From Eubacterium sp. (GTDB lineage Bacteria > Bacillota > Clostridia > Oscillospirales > Acutalibacteraceae), in contig JAIDJS010000354.1 in the NCBI GenBank assembly GCA_029052085.1, positions 1 through 11,534 of the forward strand: a DNA stretch of 11,534 nt. Direction: 5' to 3'. Position numbers and translations under genes: made by a program. Numbering within the stretch: position 1 is the first letter of the stretch; every line of letters begins with the position of its first letter. Below are positions 1-7,750 of the stretch, one piece after another. The notes beneath the pieces are model-generated. The model ran no database searches. It was not told the origin of the DNA and saw nothing but the letters and a program-made list of their open reading frames with translations.

Positions 1-427
<427 letters not shown>

Positions 428-461
428 TAAAAGTATTCTAAAAATCAAATTGCCATATGTT

Positions 462-494
462 AAGCAGCCGCATATAAAGTGGCTGCTTTTTATT
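462..494 (+). terminator. Rho-independent terminator of the Ltp-type gene
   Basis: AAGCAGCC (462-469) pairs perfectly with GGCTGCTT (481-488) around an 11-base loop, and a T-rich tail follows to 494. It lies 35 bases after the stop codon on the plus strand. Confidence 0.85.
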
Positions 495-501
495 GAGCTA
501 T

Positions 502-536
502 AAAATAAAAACGCCCACTATGAATATCATAGTGGG
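502..536 (-). terminator. Rho-independent terminator of the purB operon
   Basis: CCCACTATGA (514-523) pairs perfectly with TCATAGTGGG (527-536) around a 3-base loop. Read on the minus strand, the stem is followed by a T-rich tract (complement of 502-511). It lies 10 bases beyond the purB stop codon, back to back with the terminator of the convergent Ltp-type gene. Confidence 0.88.
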
Positions 537-546
537 TTAAATATTT

Positions 547-1980
547 TTATACGTTAATTTCAACATCAATTCCAAGCAAATCCTTATTAGCATCAAGGAT
601 AGGCTTAACTGTTTCTGCAAGGAAATCTGCGGTTTGCTGAGGAGCTCTGCCAACGAAGTTTTCCGGCTTCATAACTGCCAGAATTTCTTCTTTGGTCATC
701 ATAAATGCAGGATCGGCAGCAATTCTGTCTACCAAATCATTCTGTCCGCCCTCAACCTTAACAACTGCACCTGCAGCCATTGAATGAACACGGATTTTTT
801 CGTGAAGCTCCTGTCTGTCGCCGCCCTTCTTTACAGCATCCATCATAATATTTTCGGTTGCCATAAACGGAAGCTCGCTCATAAGACGAGATTCAATTAC
901 CTTTGGATAAACAACAAGACCGTTTGTAACATTGATATACAAATCAAGAATACCATCTGTTGCAAGAAATGCTTCTGCAACAGAAACACGCTTATTCGCA
1001 CTGTCATCAAGCGTTCTTTCAAACCATTGGGCAGATGCTGTCCACGCAGGATTGAGTGCATCTATCATAACATAACGAGAAAGGGAAGCAATTCTTTCGC
1101 TTCTCATCGGATTGCGCTTATAAGCCATCGCTGATGAACCAATCTGATTTTTTTCAAACGGCTCTTCAATTTCCTTAAGGTTCTGAAGAAGTCTTAAATC
1201 ATTTGAAAACTTGCAGCAGGACTGCGCAATAAGAGCAAGACAGTTGCAGACAATTGTATCAAGCTTTCTTGCATAAGTCTGTCCGCTGACCGGGAAGCAT
1301 GCCTTAAAGCCCATTTTTTCCGCAATCTTTCTATCAAGCTCTTTACACTTTTCATGATCGCCGTTGAAAAGCTCAAGGAAGGATGCCTGTGTACCTGTTG
1401 TACCCTTTGAGCCAAGAAGCATAAGTGTATCCAGAACATGCTCAACCTCTTCATAATCCATTACAAGATCCATCAGCCAGAGTGTTGCACGCTTACCTAC
1501 TGTTGTTGGCTGTGCCGGCTGAAAATGCGTAAATCCAAGGCAAGGCATATCCTTATATTCATCTGCAAACTTAGCAACAGAAGCAATTGCGTTAACAAGC
1601 TTCTTTTTAATGAGAAGCAACGCTTCCCTCATTGTAATAACATCTGTATTATCACCAACATAGCAGCTTGTTGCACCAAGATGGATAATACCTTTTGCGT
1701 TAGGACACTGTTCGCCGTAAGCATGAACATGGCTCATAACATCATGGCGGAACTTCTTTTCATATTCCTGCGCAACCTCATAATTGATTTCATCAGCATG
1801 AGCCTTAAGCTCTTCTATCTGTTCTTTTGTAACATTAAGTCCAAGCTCGTTTTCTGCCTCGGCAAGAGCAATCCAAAGCCTTCTCCAGGTTTTAAACTTA
1901 AAATCAGGAGAATAGATATACTGCATTTCCTTGCTTGCATAACGGGCATTGAACGGAGAATTATATGTATTATTCGGCAT
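547..1980 (-). CDS. purB: Adenylosuccinate lyase
   Basis: Acts twice in purine synthesis: it splits SAICAR to AICAR plus fumarate, and adenylosuccinate to AMP plus fumarate, in the cytoplasm as a homotetramer (family knowledge). The 477-residue protein carries the fumarase/aspartase-superfamily signature GSSAMAYKRNP at 281-291, with the catalytic Ser in the mobile loop, THFQPAQPTT at 151-160 with the catalytic His152, and an RHDVMSHVHAYGE segment at 78-90. Its length and the AYKRNPMRSE form of the signature resemble the longer, eukaryote-like PurB branch rather than the ~430-residue Bacillus subtilis type. The start codon overlaps the purC stop by one base (TAATG on the minus strand), pointing to translational coupling. 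The only Shine-Dalgarno-like stretch is a weak AGGACAGG inside purC. It is the last gene of the leftward operon, followed by a strong terminator. Confidence 0.97.
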   Translation of the reverse strand: MPNNTYNSPFNARYASKEMQYIYSPDFKFKTWRRLWIALAEAENELGLNVTKEQIEELKAHADEINYEVAQEYEKKFRHDVMSHVHAYGEQCPNAKGIIHLGATSCYVGDNTDVITMREALLLIKKKLVNAIASVAKFADEYKDMPCLGFTHFQPAQPTTVGKRATLWLMDLVMDYEEVEHVLDTLMLLGSKGTTGTQASFLELFNGDHEKCKELDRKIAEKMGFKACFPVSGQTYARKLDTIVCNCLALIAQSCCKFSNDLRLLQNLKEIEEPFEKNQIGSSAMAYKRNPMRSERIASLSRYVMIDALNPAWTASAQWFERTLDDSANKRVSVAEAFLATDGILDLYINVTNGLVVYPKVIESRLMSELPFMATENIMMDAVKKGGDRQELHEKIRVHSMAAGAVVKVEGGQNDLVDRIAADPAFMMTKEEILAVMKPENFVGRAPQQTADFLAETVKPILDANKDLLGIDVEINV

Positions 1981-2693
1981 TATTTTTCAAGACCTGTCCT
2001 TTTCATCATTTCTGCATAAGCATCTTCTACACCGCCAAGATCACGGCGGAAGCGATCCTTATCAAGCTTTTCGTGCGTTTCAATATCCCAGAAACGGCAT
2101 GTATCCGGACTGATTTCATCAGCAAGAACAATTGTGCCGTCTGATGTTTTACCGAACTCAAGTTTAAAGTCAATAAGCTCAACACCGATGGAAGCAAAGT
2201 ATTCTTTAAGAGCATCATTAACCTTGAATGCCATTTCCTTAATTGTATCTACTTCCTCTCTTGTGGAGAAGCCGCAGGAAATTGCATGATATTCAGAAAT
2301 AAGCGGATCGTCAAGTTCATCGCATTTATATGAAAACTCAATAGAAGGAGCAACAAAATCCATGCCCTCTTCAAGACCTAATCTTTTACAGATAGAGCCT
2401 GCTGCACGGTTGCGGATAATAACCTCAAGCGGAACAATCGTAACTCTCTTAACTGCTGTTTCACGGTCTGAAAGTTCTTCAACATAATGAGTAGGAACAC
2501 CTTTTGTTTCAAGAATCTGCATAAGATAGTTGGACATTTTATTGTTCACAACACCTTTGCCTACGATTGTGCCTTTTTTCTTTCCGTTGAAAGCAGTTGC
2601 ATCATCCTTATAATCAACGATAACAACATCCGGGTTATCAGTTGCCCAGACCTTTTTTGCTTTTCCTTCATATAACTGTTCTGTTTTGTTCAT
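1980..2693 (-). CDS. purC: SAICAR synthetase (phosphoribosylaminoimidazole-succinocarboxamide synthase)
   Basis: Joins aspartate to CAIR using ATP to make SAICAR, the substrate that PurB, encoded next, converts to AICAR. The 237-residue length is normal for the single-domain bacterial enzyme. Visible family motifs are the N-terminal nucleotide-binding loop [10 protein letters not shown] (7-16), [15 protein letters not shown] (27-41), the signature [13 protein letters not shown] (88-100), and LIDFKLEFG (173-181) followed by [13 protein letters not shown] (191-203). A perfect AGGAGG ribosome site lies 7 bases before the ATG, in the 25-base gap after dapL. There is no terminator in that gap, so it is probably cotranscribed with dapL and dapF. 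The start fixes the N-terminus at [10 protein letters not shown], in line with homologues. Confidence 0.97.
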   Translation of the reverse strand: MNKTEQLYEGKAKKVWATDNPDVVIVDYKDDATAFNGKKKGTIVGKGVVNNKMSNYLMQILETKGVPTHYVEELSDRETAVKRVTIVPLEVIIRNRAAGSICKRLGLEEGMDFVAPSIEFSYKCDELDDPLISEYHAISCGFSTREEVDTIKEMAFKVNDALKEYFASIGVELIDFKLEFGKTSDGTIVLADEISPDTCRFWDIETHEKLDKDRFRRDLGGVEDAYAEMMKRTGLEK

Positions 2694-2718
2694 TTTAATA
2701 TTCCTCCTGTTTTATAAA

Positions 2719-3933
2719 TTATTTGCCGTAAACAGACTTAATGCGTTCAACAGCTTCAATCGTTTTTTCGTAATTACCGAAGGCAGTTAATCTTAAATAG
2801 CCTTCTCCGCTCGGACCAAAGCCCGAACCCGGTGTGCCGACAACCTGGCACTTATCAAGCAAATCATCAAAGAATTCCCAGGAGGTCATTCCGTCAGGAG
2901 TTGAAAGCCAAACATATGGGGAATTCTTAGCACCATAGCAGGTAAAGCCTGCTTCTGTAAGACCATCAAAGATGGTTTTTGCATTTCTCTGATAATAAGC
3001 AATAACCTCTTTCGTCTGCTTTCTTCCCTCTTCGCTGTAAATTGCTTCGGCAGCACGCTGTGTAATATAGCTTACACCATTGAACTTTGTTGCCTGGCGG
3101 CGAGCCCATAAAGGATTAAGGCTTGTGCCGTCAAAAACAAGCTCCTTAGGAACAACGGTATAGCCGCAGCGCATACCTGTAAATCCGGCTGTTTTAGAGA
3201 AAGAACGAAGCTCAATAGCGCATTTCTTAGCGCCCTCAATTTCATAAATTGATTTTGGAGAATCATCCGTAATAAACGCTTCATAAGCTGAATCAAAAAG
3301 GATAAGGGAATGATTTTCAAGAGCATAATCAACCCATACCTTTAACTGCTCCTTAGAAGCTGTTACACCGATAGGATTATTCGGGAAGCAAAGATAAATA
3401 ACATCAGCCTTTTCCTTCGGAAGTTCAGGCATAAAGCCGTTTTCTGCCGTACAAGGCATATAGATAATATTATCGTAAAGGCCGTCTTCGCCCCTGTTAC
3501 CGCTTCTGCCTGCCATAATGTTTGTATCAAGATAAACAGGATAAACCGGATCGCAAATTGCAACCTTATTATCAACACTGAATATATCGCCTATATTTCC
3601 GCAGTCAGACTTAGCTCCGTCCGAAAGGAAAATTTCATCCTTGGCAATATCAATTCCCCTGTCTGTGTAATCATTCTTCTGAATAGCATCCAGAATGAAA
3701 TCATAGCCGTACTCCGGCGGATAACCGCGGAAAGTATCTTCATTTGCCATTTCGTCCACTGCTTTATGCATTGCCTCAACAACAGCAGGAACAAGAGGCT
3801 TTGTTACATCACCGATAGAAAGGCGGATAACCTCTTTATCAGGATGTGCAGCCTGATATTCACGCTGCTTTTTAGCAACGGTTGAAAACAGATAAGAGCT
3901 TTCAATTTTTAAAAAGTTTTCATTAATCTTCAT
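2719..3933 (-). CDS. dapL: LL-diaminopimelate aminotransferase
   Basis: PLP enzyme that converts tetrahydrodipicolinate plus glutamate directly to LL-diaminopimelate, bypassing the succinylase/acetylase DapD-DapC-DapE steps. The product goes to DapF, encoded just upstream. At 404 residues it has the usual length. Fold-type I landmarks are [14 protein letters not shown] (38-51), RGYPPEYG (69-76), CFPNNPIG (182-189), FDSAYEAF (213-220, Asp214 pairing with the PLP pyridine nitrogen), [15 protein letters not shown] (244-258) with Schiff-base Lys247, and a C-terminal Arg381 for substrate carboxylate binding. The GYPPEYG and SKTAGFTG context separates DapL from ordinary aspartate aminotransferases. 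An AGGAGGT site 7 bases before the ATG supports the start. It lies 18 bases after dapF and 25 before purC. Confidence 0.96.
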   Translation of the reverse strand: MKINENFLKIESSYLFSTVAKKQREYQAAHPDKEVIRLSIGDVTKPLVPAVVEAMHKAVDEMANEDTFRGYPPEYGYDFILDAIQKNDYTDRGIDIAKDEIFLSDGAKSDCGNIGDIFSVDNKVAICDPVYPVYLDTNIMAGRSGNRGEDGLYDNIIYMPCTAENGFMPELPKEKADVIYLCFPNNPIGVTASKEQLKVWVDYALENHSLILFDSAYEAFITDDSPKSIYEIEGAKKCAIELRSFSKTAGFTGMRCGYTVVPKELVFDGTSLNPLWARRQATKFNGVSYITQRAAEAIYSEEGRKQTKEVIAYYQRNAKTIFDGLTEAGFTCYGAKNSPYVWLSTPDGMTSWEFFDDLLDKCQVVGTPGSGFGPSGEGYLRLTAFGNYEKTIEAVERIKSVYGK

Positions 3934-3951
3934 ATGATAAACCTCCTATAT

Positions 3952-4791
3952 TTATAAATCTATTTCTCCGCTGAAAACAGTTTCGGCAGGGCCTGTCATA
4001 AACACACTGTCTGCCTCATTGCCGCTCCAGCTGATTTTTAAATCACCGCCGATAAGATGAACTGTAACATCATTATCTGCATAGCCGTTTAAAATTGCCG
4101 CAACAACAGTTGCGCATGTGCCGGTTCCGCAGGCAAGGGTTTCGCCCGAGCCGCGCTCCCAGACACGCATATCAAGATTTTTTCTGTCTATAACATTTAC
4201 AAACTCCGTATTCACCCTATCAGGGAAAACCGGATGATTTTCAAATTTCGGACCAATTTTTTCAAGAGGAAATTCTCTTACGGGAATATCCGTAAAAACA
4301 ACTGCATGTGGATTGCCCATAGAAACACATGTCATAAGGTATTCCCTGCCGTCAACAGTAATGGCCTCGTTAACCGCTTTTTCATTTTCAGACAACACAG
4401 GAATTTTCTTTGCTTCAAGAACAGGGCTTCCCATATCAACCTTAGCTGAAACAACCTTGCCGTTTTCAACATCAACATCAATATATTTAACGGAACCCAT
4501 AGATACAACTGAAATGGATGTTTTATCCGTTAACTTATGATCATAAACATATTTAGCAACACAGCGCACGCCGTTTCCGCACATTGCTCCGCGCGAGCCA
4601 TCTGCGTTATACATTACCATTTCAAAATCAGCAATATCAGATGGTTTAATAATGATAAGTCCATCGGCACCTATTCCGAAATGACGGTCAGAAACCGTAA
4701 CGGCGGCCTTTGCTTCATCAGCAATTTGCTCTTCAAAGCCGTTTACATAAACATAATCGTTGCCGCAGCCGTGCATCTTTGTAAATTTCAT
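3952..4791 (-). CDS. dapF: Diaminopimelate epimerase
   Basis: PLP-independent racemase turning LL- into meso-diaminopimelate, the cross-linking residue of peptidoglycan and the lysine precursor. The 279-residue protein starts MKFTKMHGCGNDYVYVNG, as DapF proteins do. The two catalytic cysteines are visible: Cys71 in MCGNGVRC (70-77) and Cys221 in ACGTGTC (220-226). Also present are GIGADGL (39-45) and MGNPHAVVF (158-166). The frame stays open upstream to an ATG at 4893, but that would add 34 residues without family resemblance. I place the start at 4791, where a GGAG ribosome site sits 8 bases upstream. It is followed after 18 bases by dapL, so the two enzymes of consecutive steps are made together. 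A candidate promoter lies in the 121-base gap behind it. Confidence 0.96.
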   Translation of the reverse strand: MKFTKMHGCGNDYVYVNGFEEQIADEAKAAVTVSDRHFGIGADGLIIIKPSDIADFEMVMYNADGSRGAMCGNGVRCVAKYVYDHKLTDKTSISVVSMGSVKYIDVDVENGKVVSAKVDMGSPVLEAKKIPVLSENEKAVNEAITVDGREYLMTCVSMGNPHAVVFTDIPVREFPLEKIGPKFENHPVFPDRVNTEFVNVIDRKNLDMRVWERGSGETLACGTGTCATVVAAILNGYADNDVTVHLIGGDLKISWSGNEADSVFMTGPAETVFSGEIDL

Positions 4792-4799
4792 AAAATCAT

Positions 4800-4803
4800 C
4801 TCC
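4800..4803 (-). promoter_or_regulatory. Ribosome binding site that fixes the dapF start
   Basis: GGAG (minus strand), 8 bases before the ATG at 4791. It favours this start over the upstream in-frame ATG at 4893, which would put non-conserved residues ahead of the conserved MKFTKMHGCGND. Confidence 0.75.
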
Positions 4804-4837
4804 GTAATTATACAATAAGCTTTCCGAACGCAGTTTG

Positions 4838-4865
4838 ATTATACTTCCAAAAATATGAAGTTCAA
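4838..4865 (-). promoter_or_regulatory. Candidate promoter of dapF-dapL-purC-purB
   Basis: On the minus strand there is a TTGAAC -35 (complement of 4860-4865), a 16-base spacer and a perfect TATAAT -10 (complement of 4838-4843). Transcription would start near 4831, giving a leader of about 40 bases. A second TATAAT (complement of 4807-4812) lies closer to the gene but has no good -35. No terminator separates this site from the upstream ANTAR gene, so readthrough from there is also possible. Confidence 0.45.
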
Positions 4866-4912
4866 ATCTCAGAATGTGCTGTAAAATATGCAAATCGTGC
4901 TGTACTGCAATA

Positions 4913-5428
4913 TTAATTCAATTTATCAAGAATATCCATTGCTGTCTGCAGAAGCCTTTTACCGCTGTTCATACTGACTTTTTGAAGATATTTATGAGCC
5001 TGTAATTCACTCATACCCCTGACACTCATTAAGGCTTCCTTTGCTTTTGATATATAATCATTTTCGCTTTCGCTTCTTTTTGTAAAGCCCGATTGACTTG
5101 ATGCAAGAATCCCTATAGTCTGCAGAAATTCACTTAAATCAAGCGGCATTGCCAGAGTCAGCATATTACCCATATACTGCTCGCTTCCGTTTTTGGAAAG
5201 CGCAACAACATCAAAACCGTCAGGCAGTGCCTCCGCAAGCTCGGCAGACGACATATCGCTCATAACAAAAGGACAAACGATAACGCCGCTTCTTTTTCCC
5301 TGAGCAATTTCAAGAGCTGTTGCACCATGCGCACATATATGCGACACATGATAGCCTGCCTTTTCTATAAGAGTGCGAAGCTTCATTCCAGTATTTCTGG
5401 AAGGATAAACAACAATAATATCTTTCAA
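4913..5428 (-). CDS. ANTAR-domain RNA-binding regulator with degenerate receiver
   Basis: 171 residues in two parts. Residues 1-105 look like a CheY-type receiver fold, starting IIVVYPSRN, but the phosphorylation site is lost: the acidic pair after strand 1 is Tyr-Pro, and the acceptor Asp position aligns with Pro53 in VIVCPFVMSD. The conserved Lys before Pro near strand 5 is Met94 in AMPLDL. Residues about 125-168 (ISKAKEALMSVRGMSELQAHKYLQK, then SMNSGKRLLQTAMDIL) fit the three-helix ANTAR domain, which binds paired RNA hairpins and prevents transcription termination in proteins such as AmiR, NasR and EutV. The start is TTG (5426-5428): a strong AAGGAGG lies 7 bases upstream and an in-frame stop at 5441-5443 rules out anything longer. 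No histidine kinase is adjacent. Target and signal are unknown; control of neighbouring nitrogen-related or glycogen genes is only a guess. Confidence 0.85.
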   Translation of the reverse strand: MKDIIVVYPSRNTGMKLRTLIEKAGYHVSHICAHGATALEIAQGKRSGVIVCPFVMSDMSSAELAEALPDGFDVVALSKNGSEQYMGNMLTLAMPLDLSEFLQTIGILASSQSGFTKRSESENDYISKAKEALMSVRGMSELQAHKYLQKVSMNSGKRLLQTAMDILDKLN

Positions 5429-5435
5429 CGCACTC

Positions 5436-5442
5436 CCTCCTT
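5436..5442 (-). promoter_or_regulatory. Ribosome binding site deciding the TTG start of the ANTAR gene
   Basis: AAGGAGG (minus strand) sits 7 bases from the TTG at 5426-5428. The in-frame TAA at 5441-5443 overlaps this site, so no upstream start is possible. Confidence 0.85.
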
Positions 5443-5452
5443 AATAAATAGT

Positions 5453-5482
5453 ATTATATCCTAATAAATTCTATACAGTCAA
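5453..5482 (-). promoter_or_regulatory. Promoter of the ANTAR regulator gene
   Basis: On the minus strand there is a TTGACT -35 (complement of 5477-5482), an 18-base spacer and a perfect TATAAT -10 (complement of 5453-5458). The predicted start is near 5446, leaving a very short leader of about 18 bases before the TTG codon. The upstream DNA is strongly A/T-rich, as in an UP element. Confidence 0.7.
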
Positions 5483-5495
5483 TAGCAAATTCTAT
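5466..5495. repeat. Direct repeat bracketing the -35 box of the ANTAR promoter
   Basis: AAATTCTAT occurs at 5466-5474 and again at 5487-5495 with a 21-base period (two helical turns). The -35 box (5477-5482) lies between the copies, which would suit a dimeric repressor. The region is AT-rich, so chance is not excluded. Confidence 0.4.
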
Positions 5496-5604
5496 TATAT
5501 TTTTCATTTATATAGAAAATTTTTCAGCAAAAATATTTGAATTTTTTATCTTTTTGGAAATTGCTAATCTCTGAACAATTTAATATATTTACACTTTTCC
5601 TTAG

Positions 5605-5646
5605 ATTGCACAAACATATGCTTGCGTTTTGTAACATATTGCACAA
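5605..5646 (+). repeat. Direct repeat ATTGCACAA, two copies 33 bases apart
   Basis: ATTGCACAA is found at 5605-5613 and 5638-5646. The 33-base period is close to three helical turns, so both copies face the same side. A shorter TGCACAA recurs at 5755-5761, just after the predicted glg transcription start. These are candidate activator or repressor sites, and the factor is unknown. Confidence 0.35.
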
Positions 5647-5690
5647 TAATTTGATAAACAAAAAAAAACCTTGTAACAAAATAAACAAAA

Positions 5691-5710
5691 AAGCCTTGAA
5701 TATTAGGCTT
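5691..5710. promoter_or_regulatory. Inverted repeat overlapping the glg -35 box
   Basis: AAGCCT (5691-5696) and AGGCTT (5705-5710) are perfect inverted arms with an 8-base spacer, and the -35 TTGAAT (5696-5701) sits inside. This is a good position for a repressor operator. On the minus strand the same hairpin is followed by six T residues, so it could instead be a weak terminator for leftward transcripts. Confidence 0.4.
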
Positions 5711-5724
5711 CATAATGATACAAT
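5696..5724 (+). promoter_or_regulatory. Promoter of the glgBCDA operon
   Basis: TTGAAT -35 (5696-5701), a 17-base spacer, and TACAAT -10 (5719-5724) preceded by TGA, giving an extended -10. The predicted start is near 5731, leaving a leader of roughly 114 bases before the glgB ATG. Confidence 0.65.
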
Positions 5725-5745
5725 AGCATTGAATTATAATAATAT

Positions 5746-5785
5746 TGGGTATTATGCACAAAAATCATTTTGAATTTAATCCCCA
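5746..5785 (+). promoter_or_regulatory. Possible stem in the glgB 5' leader
   Basis: TGGGTATTA (5746-5754) can pair with TAATCCCCA (5777-5785) with a single mismatch, closing a 22-base loop. No poly-U follows, so it is not a terminator by itself. It may be a leader structure or chance pairing in AT-rich DNA. Confidence 0.25.
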
Positions 5786-5791
5786 TAAAGC

Positions 5792-5806
5792 AGCAAAATT
5801 TTTGCT
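5792..5806. repeat. Short palindrome in the glgB leader
   Basis: AGCAAAA (5792-5798) and TTTTGCT (5800-5806) are perfect arms around one base. The symmetry suits a DNA operator more than an RNA hairpin. It lies 22 bases upstream of the glgB ribosome site. Confidence 0.3.
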
Positions 5807-5828
5807 TGTTTTAAGATATGCTCAGAAA

Positions 5829-5834
5829 AAGGAG
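5829..5834 (+). promoter_or_regulatory. Ribosome binding site deciding the glgB start
   Basis: AAGGAG lies 10 bases before the ATG at 5845. It lies downstream of the in-frame ATG at 5818, which has no such site of its own, so translation should begin at 5845. Confidence 0.75.
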
Positions 5835-5844
5835 ATTAAAACTT

Positions 5845-7725
5845 ATGAGTGAAATTAAAAAGGAATATCAATTCCCTGTTTATCTTTTTCATAAAGGTGA
5901 AAATTACAGGGCATATGAGTTTTTCGGCGTTCATAGAATAGAAGGAGATACCTTTGCTTTCCGTGTTTGGGCGCCTAACGCTCAGGCGGTTTCCCTTGTT
6001 GGTGATTTCAACAGCTGGAATTACGAAGCAAATTATATGATTCCGATTGCTCCGGGAATATGGGAATGTATAAAAAGCGGTGTTCATATTTATAACTGCT
6101 ATAAATATGCAATTCGCACAAAAGACGGCAGAACACTTGAAAAGGCTGATCCGTACGGCTTTCACTGCGAAACCAGACCCGGCACGGCAAGCAAGGTTTA
6201 CGAAATAGACACGTATAAATGGACTGATAAAAAATGGATTGACGGCAACAAAAGCAAAAATATGCTTGAACAGCCTGTTAACATTTATGAAATCCACTTC
6301 GGCTCATGGAAAAGGCATGAAAACGGAGATTTCCTTTCATATAGAGAAATGGCGGATGAGCTTATTCCTTACGTAAAAGATATGGGATACACGCATATTG
6401 AAATGATGCCTATTATGGAATATCCGTTTGACGGTTCATGGGGTTATCAGGTTACCGGATATTTTGCTCCTACATCAAGATACGGCAAGCCCGAGGATTT
6501 AATGTATTTCGTTGATCAGTGCCATAAGGCAGGAATAGGCGTCATACTGGACTGGGTTCCGGCGCATTTTCCTAAGGACGCCTGCGGTCTTTATGAATTT
6601 GACGGCGAGCCGCTTTATGAATACAGCGATATGAGAAAAGGCGAGCATAAAGAATGGGGTACGAGAGTTTTTGATTACGGCAAAAACGAGGTTAAAAGCT
6701 TTCTCATTTCTTCCGCTATGTACTGGGCAGACAAATATCATTTTGACGGCTTAAGAGTTGACGCAGTAGCATCTATGCTTTACCTTGATTACGGCAGAAA
6801 TGCAGGCGAATGGATACCGAACAAAGACGGCGGCAGGGAAAATTACGAAGCAGTGGAATTTTTCAAAACCCTTAATTCCGCTATGTTCAAAGAGCATCCG
6901 TCCATAATGATGATTGCTGAAGAATCAACGGCATGGCCTATGATTACAATGCCAACCGATATCGGAGGGCTTGGCTTTAACTTTAAATGGAATATGGGCT
7001 GGATGAACGATATGCTTCGCTACACCTCGCTTGATCCGTTATTCAGAAAAAACAATCACGATTGCATTACCTTCAGCTTCTTTTATGCTTTTTCGGAAAA
7101 CTTTGTTCTTCCGATCAGCCATGATGAGGTTGTTCACGGAAAATGCAGCCTGCTTAATAAAATGCCAGGCGAGTATGAAATGAAATTTGACGGAATGAGG
7201 CTTTTCCTTTCATATATGATGGCTCATCCCGGCAAAAAGCTTTTATTCATGGGTCAGGAATTCGGTCAGTTCAAGGAATGGGCCTTCGAAGAAGGGCTTG
7301 ATTGGCTGCTTCTTGATTTTGATAAACATAAAAAACTTCAGCAGTTTTCAAAGGAGCTGAATCATTTCTACAAAGCACATCCCGAGCTTTGGGAAATTGA
7401 TTACAGCTGGGAGGGCTTCAGCTGGATTTCAAGCGATGATAACAGAAATTCAACGATTGCCTTCCGCAGAATGAGCAAAGAAGGAAAAGAAATTATAGGT
7501 GTTTTCAACTTTACACCTGTTGAGCATGAGGAATACAGAATCGGTATTCCGGAAAAAGGCACATACAAGGTTATATTTGACAGCAATCTGAAAAAATACG
7601 GCGGCGGCAAGTCAAGGCTTTCCGGCACTTACAAATCGGCTAAAAAACCAATGCATGGTTTTGAACAAAGTATCGGCATTAAGCTGGGTGGCTTGAACGC
7701 CCTGTTTTTAGAAAAAAATAATTAA
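5845..7725 (+). CDS. glgB: 1,4-alpha-glucan (glycogen) branching enzyme
   Basis: GH13 transglycosidase that cuts an alpha-1,4 chain and rejoins it as an alpha-1,6 branch on glycogen. 626 residues from the chosen start. Domains in order: N-terminal CBM48 beta-sandwich (about 25-115, with [20 protein letters not shown]), the GH13 (beta/alpha)8 barrel (about 145-510), and a C-terminal all-beta domain (about 530-625). The barrel motifs are complete: ILDWVPAHF (234-242), [10 protein letters not shown] with nucleophile Asp306, IAEEST with acid/base Glu359, and [10 protein letters not shown] with Asp427. [12 protein letters not shown] (468-479) is typical of branching enzymes. The in-frame ATG at 5818 would add nine residues, but the ribosome site at 5829-5834 points to 5845. 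First gene of the glg operon; glgC follows after 25 bases. Confidence 0.97.
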   Translation: MSEIKKEYQFPVYLFHKGENYRAYEFFGVHRIEGDTFAFRVWAPNAQAVSLVGDFNSWNYEANYMIPIAPGIWECIKSGVHIYNCYKYAIRTKDGRTLEKADPYGFHCETRPGTASKVYEIDTYKWTDKKWIDGNKSKNMLEQPVNIYEIHFGSWKRHENGDFLSYREMADELIPYVKDMGYTHIEMMPIMEYPFDGSWGYQVTGYFAPTSRYGKPEDLMYFVDQCHKAGIGVILDWVPAHFPKDACGLYEFDGEPLYEYSDMRKGEHKEWGTRVFDYGKNEVKSFLISSAMYWADKYHFDGLRVDAVASMLYLDYGRNAGEWIPNKDGGRENYEAVEFFKTLNSAMFKEHPSIMMIAEESTAWPMITMPTDIGGLGFNFKWNMGWMNDMLRYTSLDPLFRKNNHDCITFSFFYAFSENFVLPISHDEVVHGKCSLLNKMPGEYEMKFDGMRLFLSYMMAHPGKKLLFMGQEFGQFKEWAFEEGLDWLLLDFDKHKKLQQFSKELNHFYKAHPELWEIDYSWEGFSWISSDDNRNSTIAFRRMSKEGKEIIGVFNFTPVEHEEYRIGIPEKGTYKVIFDSNLKKYGGGKSRLSGTYKSAKKPMHGFEQSIGIKLGGLNALFLEKNN

Positions 7726-7750
7726 CAGATTAATCAAGGAGGAAAAATTT

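Larger units (their letters stand above)
5429..5844. other. AT-rich divergent intergenic region between the ANTAR gene and glgB
   Basis: About 415 bases with no convincing gene. Short open frames here are AT-rich, lack ribosome sites and resemble no family I know. The region holds a promoter for each direction, direct repeats around the leftward -35, an inverted repeat over the rightward -35, three TGCACAA copies, and short inverted repeats in the glgB leader. No tRNA, known riboswitch core, CRISPR unit or insertion-sequence end was seen. Confidence 0.7.

Noticed and set aside
4792..4893. 34-residue N-terminal extension of dapF from an ATG at 4893
   Set aside because: The extra residues have no family resemblance, they would cover a candidate promoter, and a ribosome site precedes the ATG at 4791.
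4792..4912. ANTAR-type hexaloop hairpin pair or lysine riboswitch ahead of dapF
   Set aside because: The gap is too short for a lysine riboswitch, and no paired hairpins with AxxGxx six-base loops or terminator stem could be drawn. Only a weak 5-base stem is present.
5617..5635. Possible CcpA (cre) site around the central CG upstream of glgB
   Set aside because: At least four mismatches to the usual cre consensus on either strand and poor dyad symmetry.
5537..5773. Small open frames on both strands in the divergent intergenic region
   Set aside because: AT-driven composition rich in Asn, Lys, Ile and Phe, no ribosome site, overlap with promoters, and opposing frames covering the same bases.
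5818..5844. Upstream in-frame ATG for glgB
   Set aside because: It has no Shine-Dalgarno sequence of its own; AAGGAG lies between it and the ATG at 5845.
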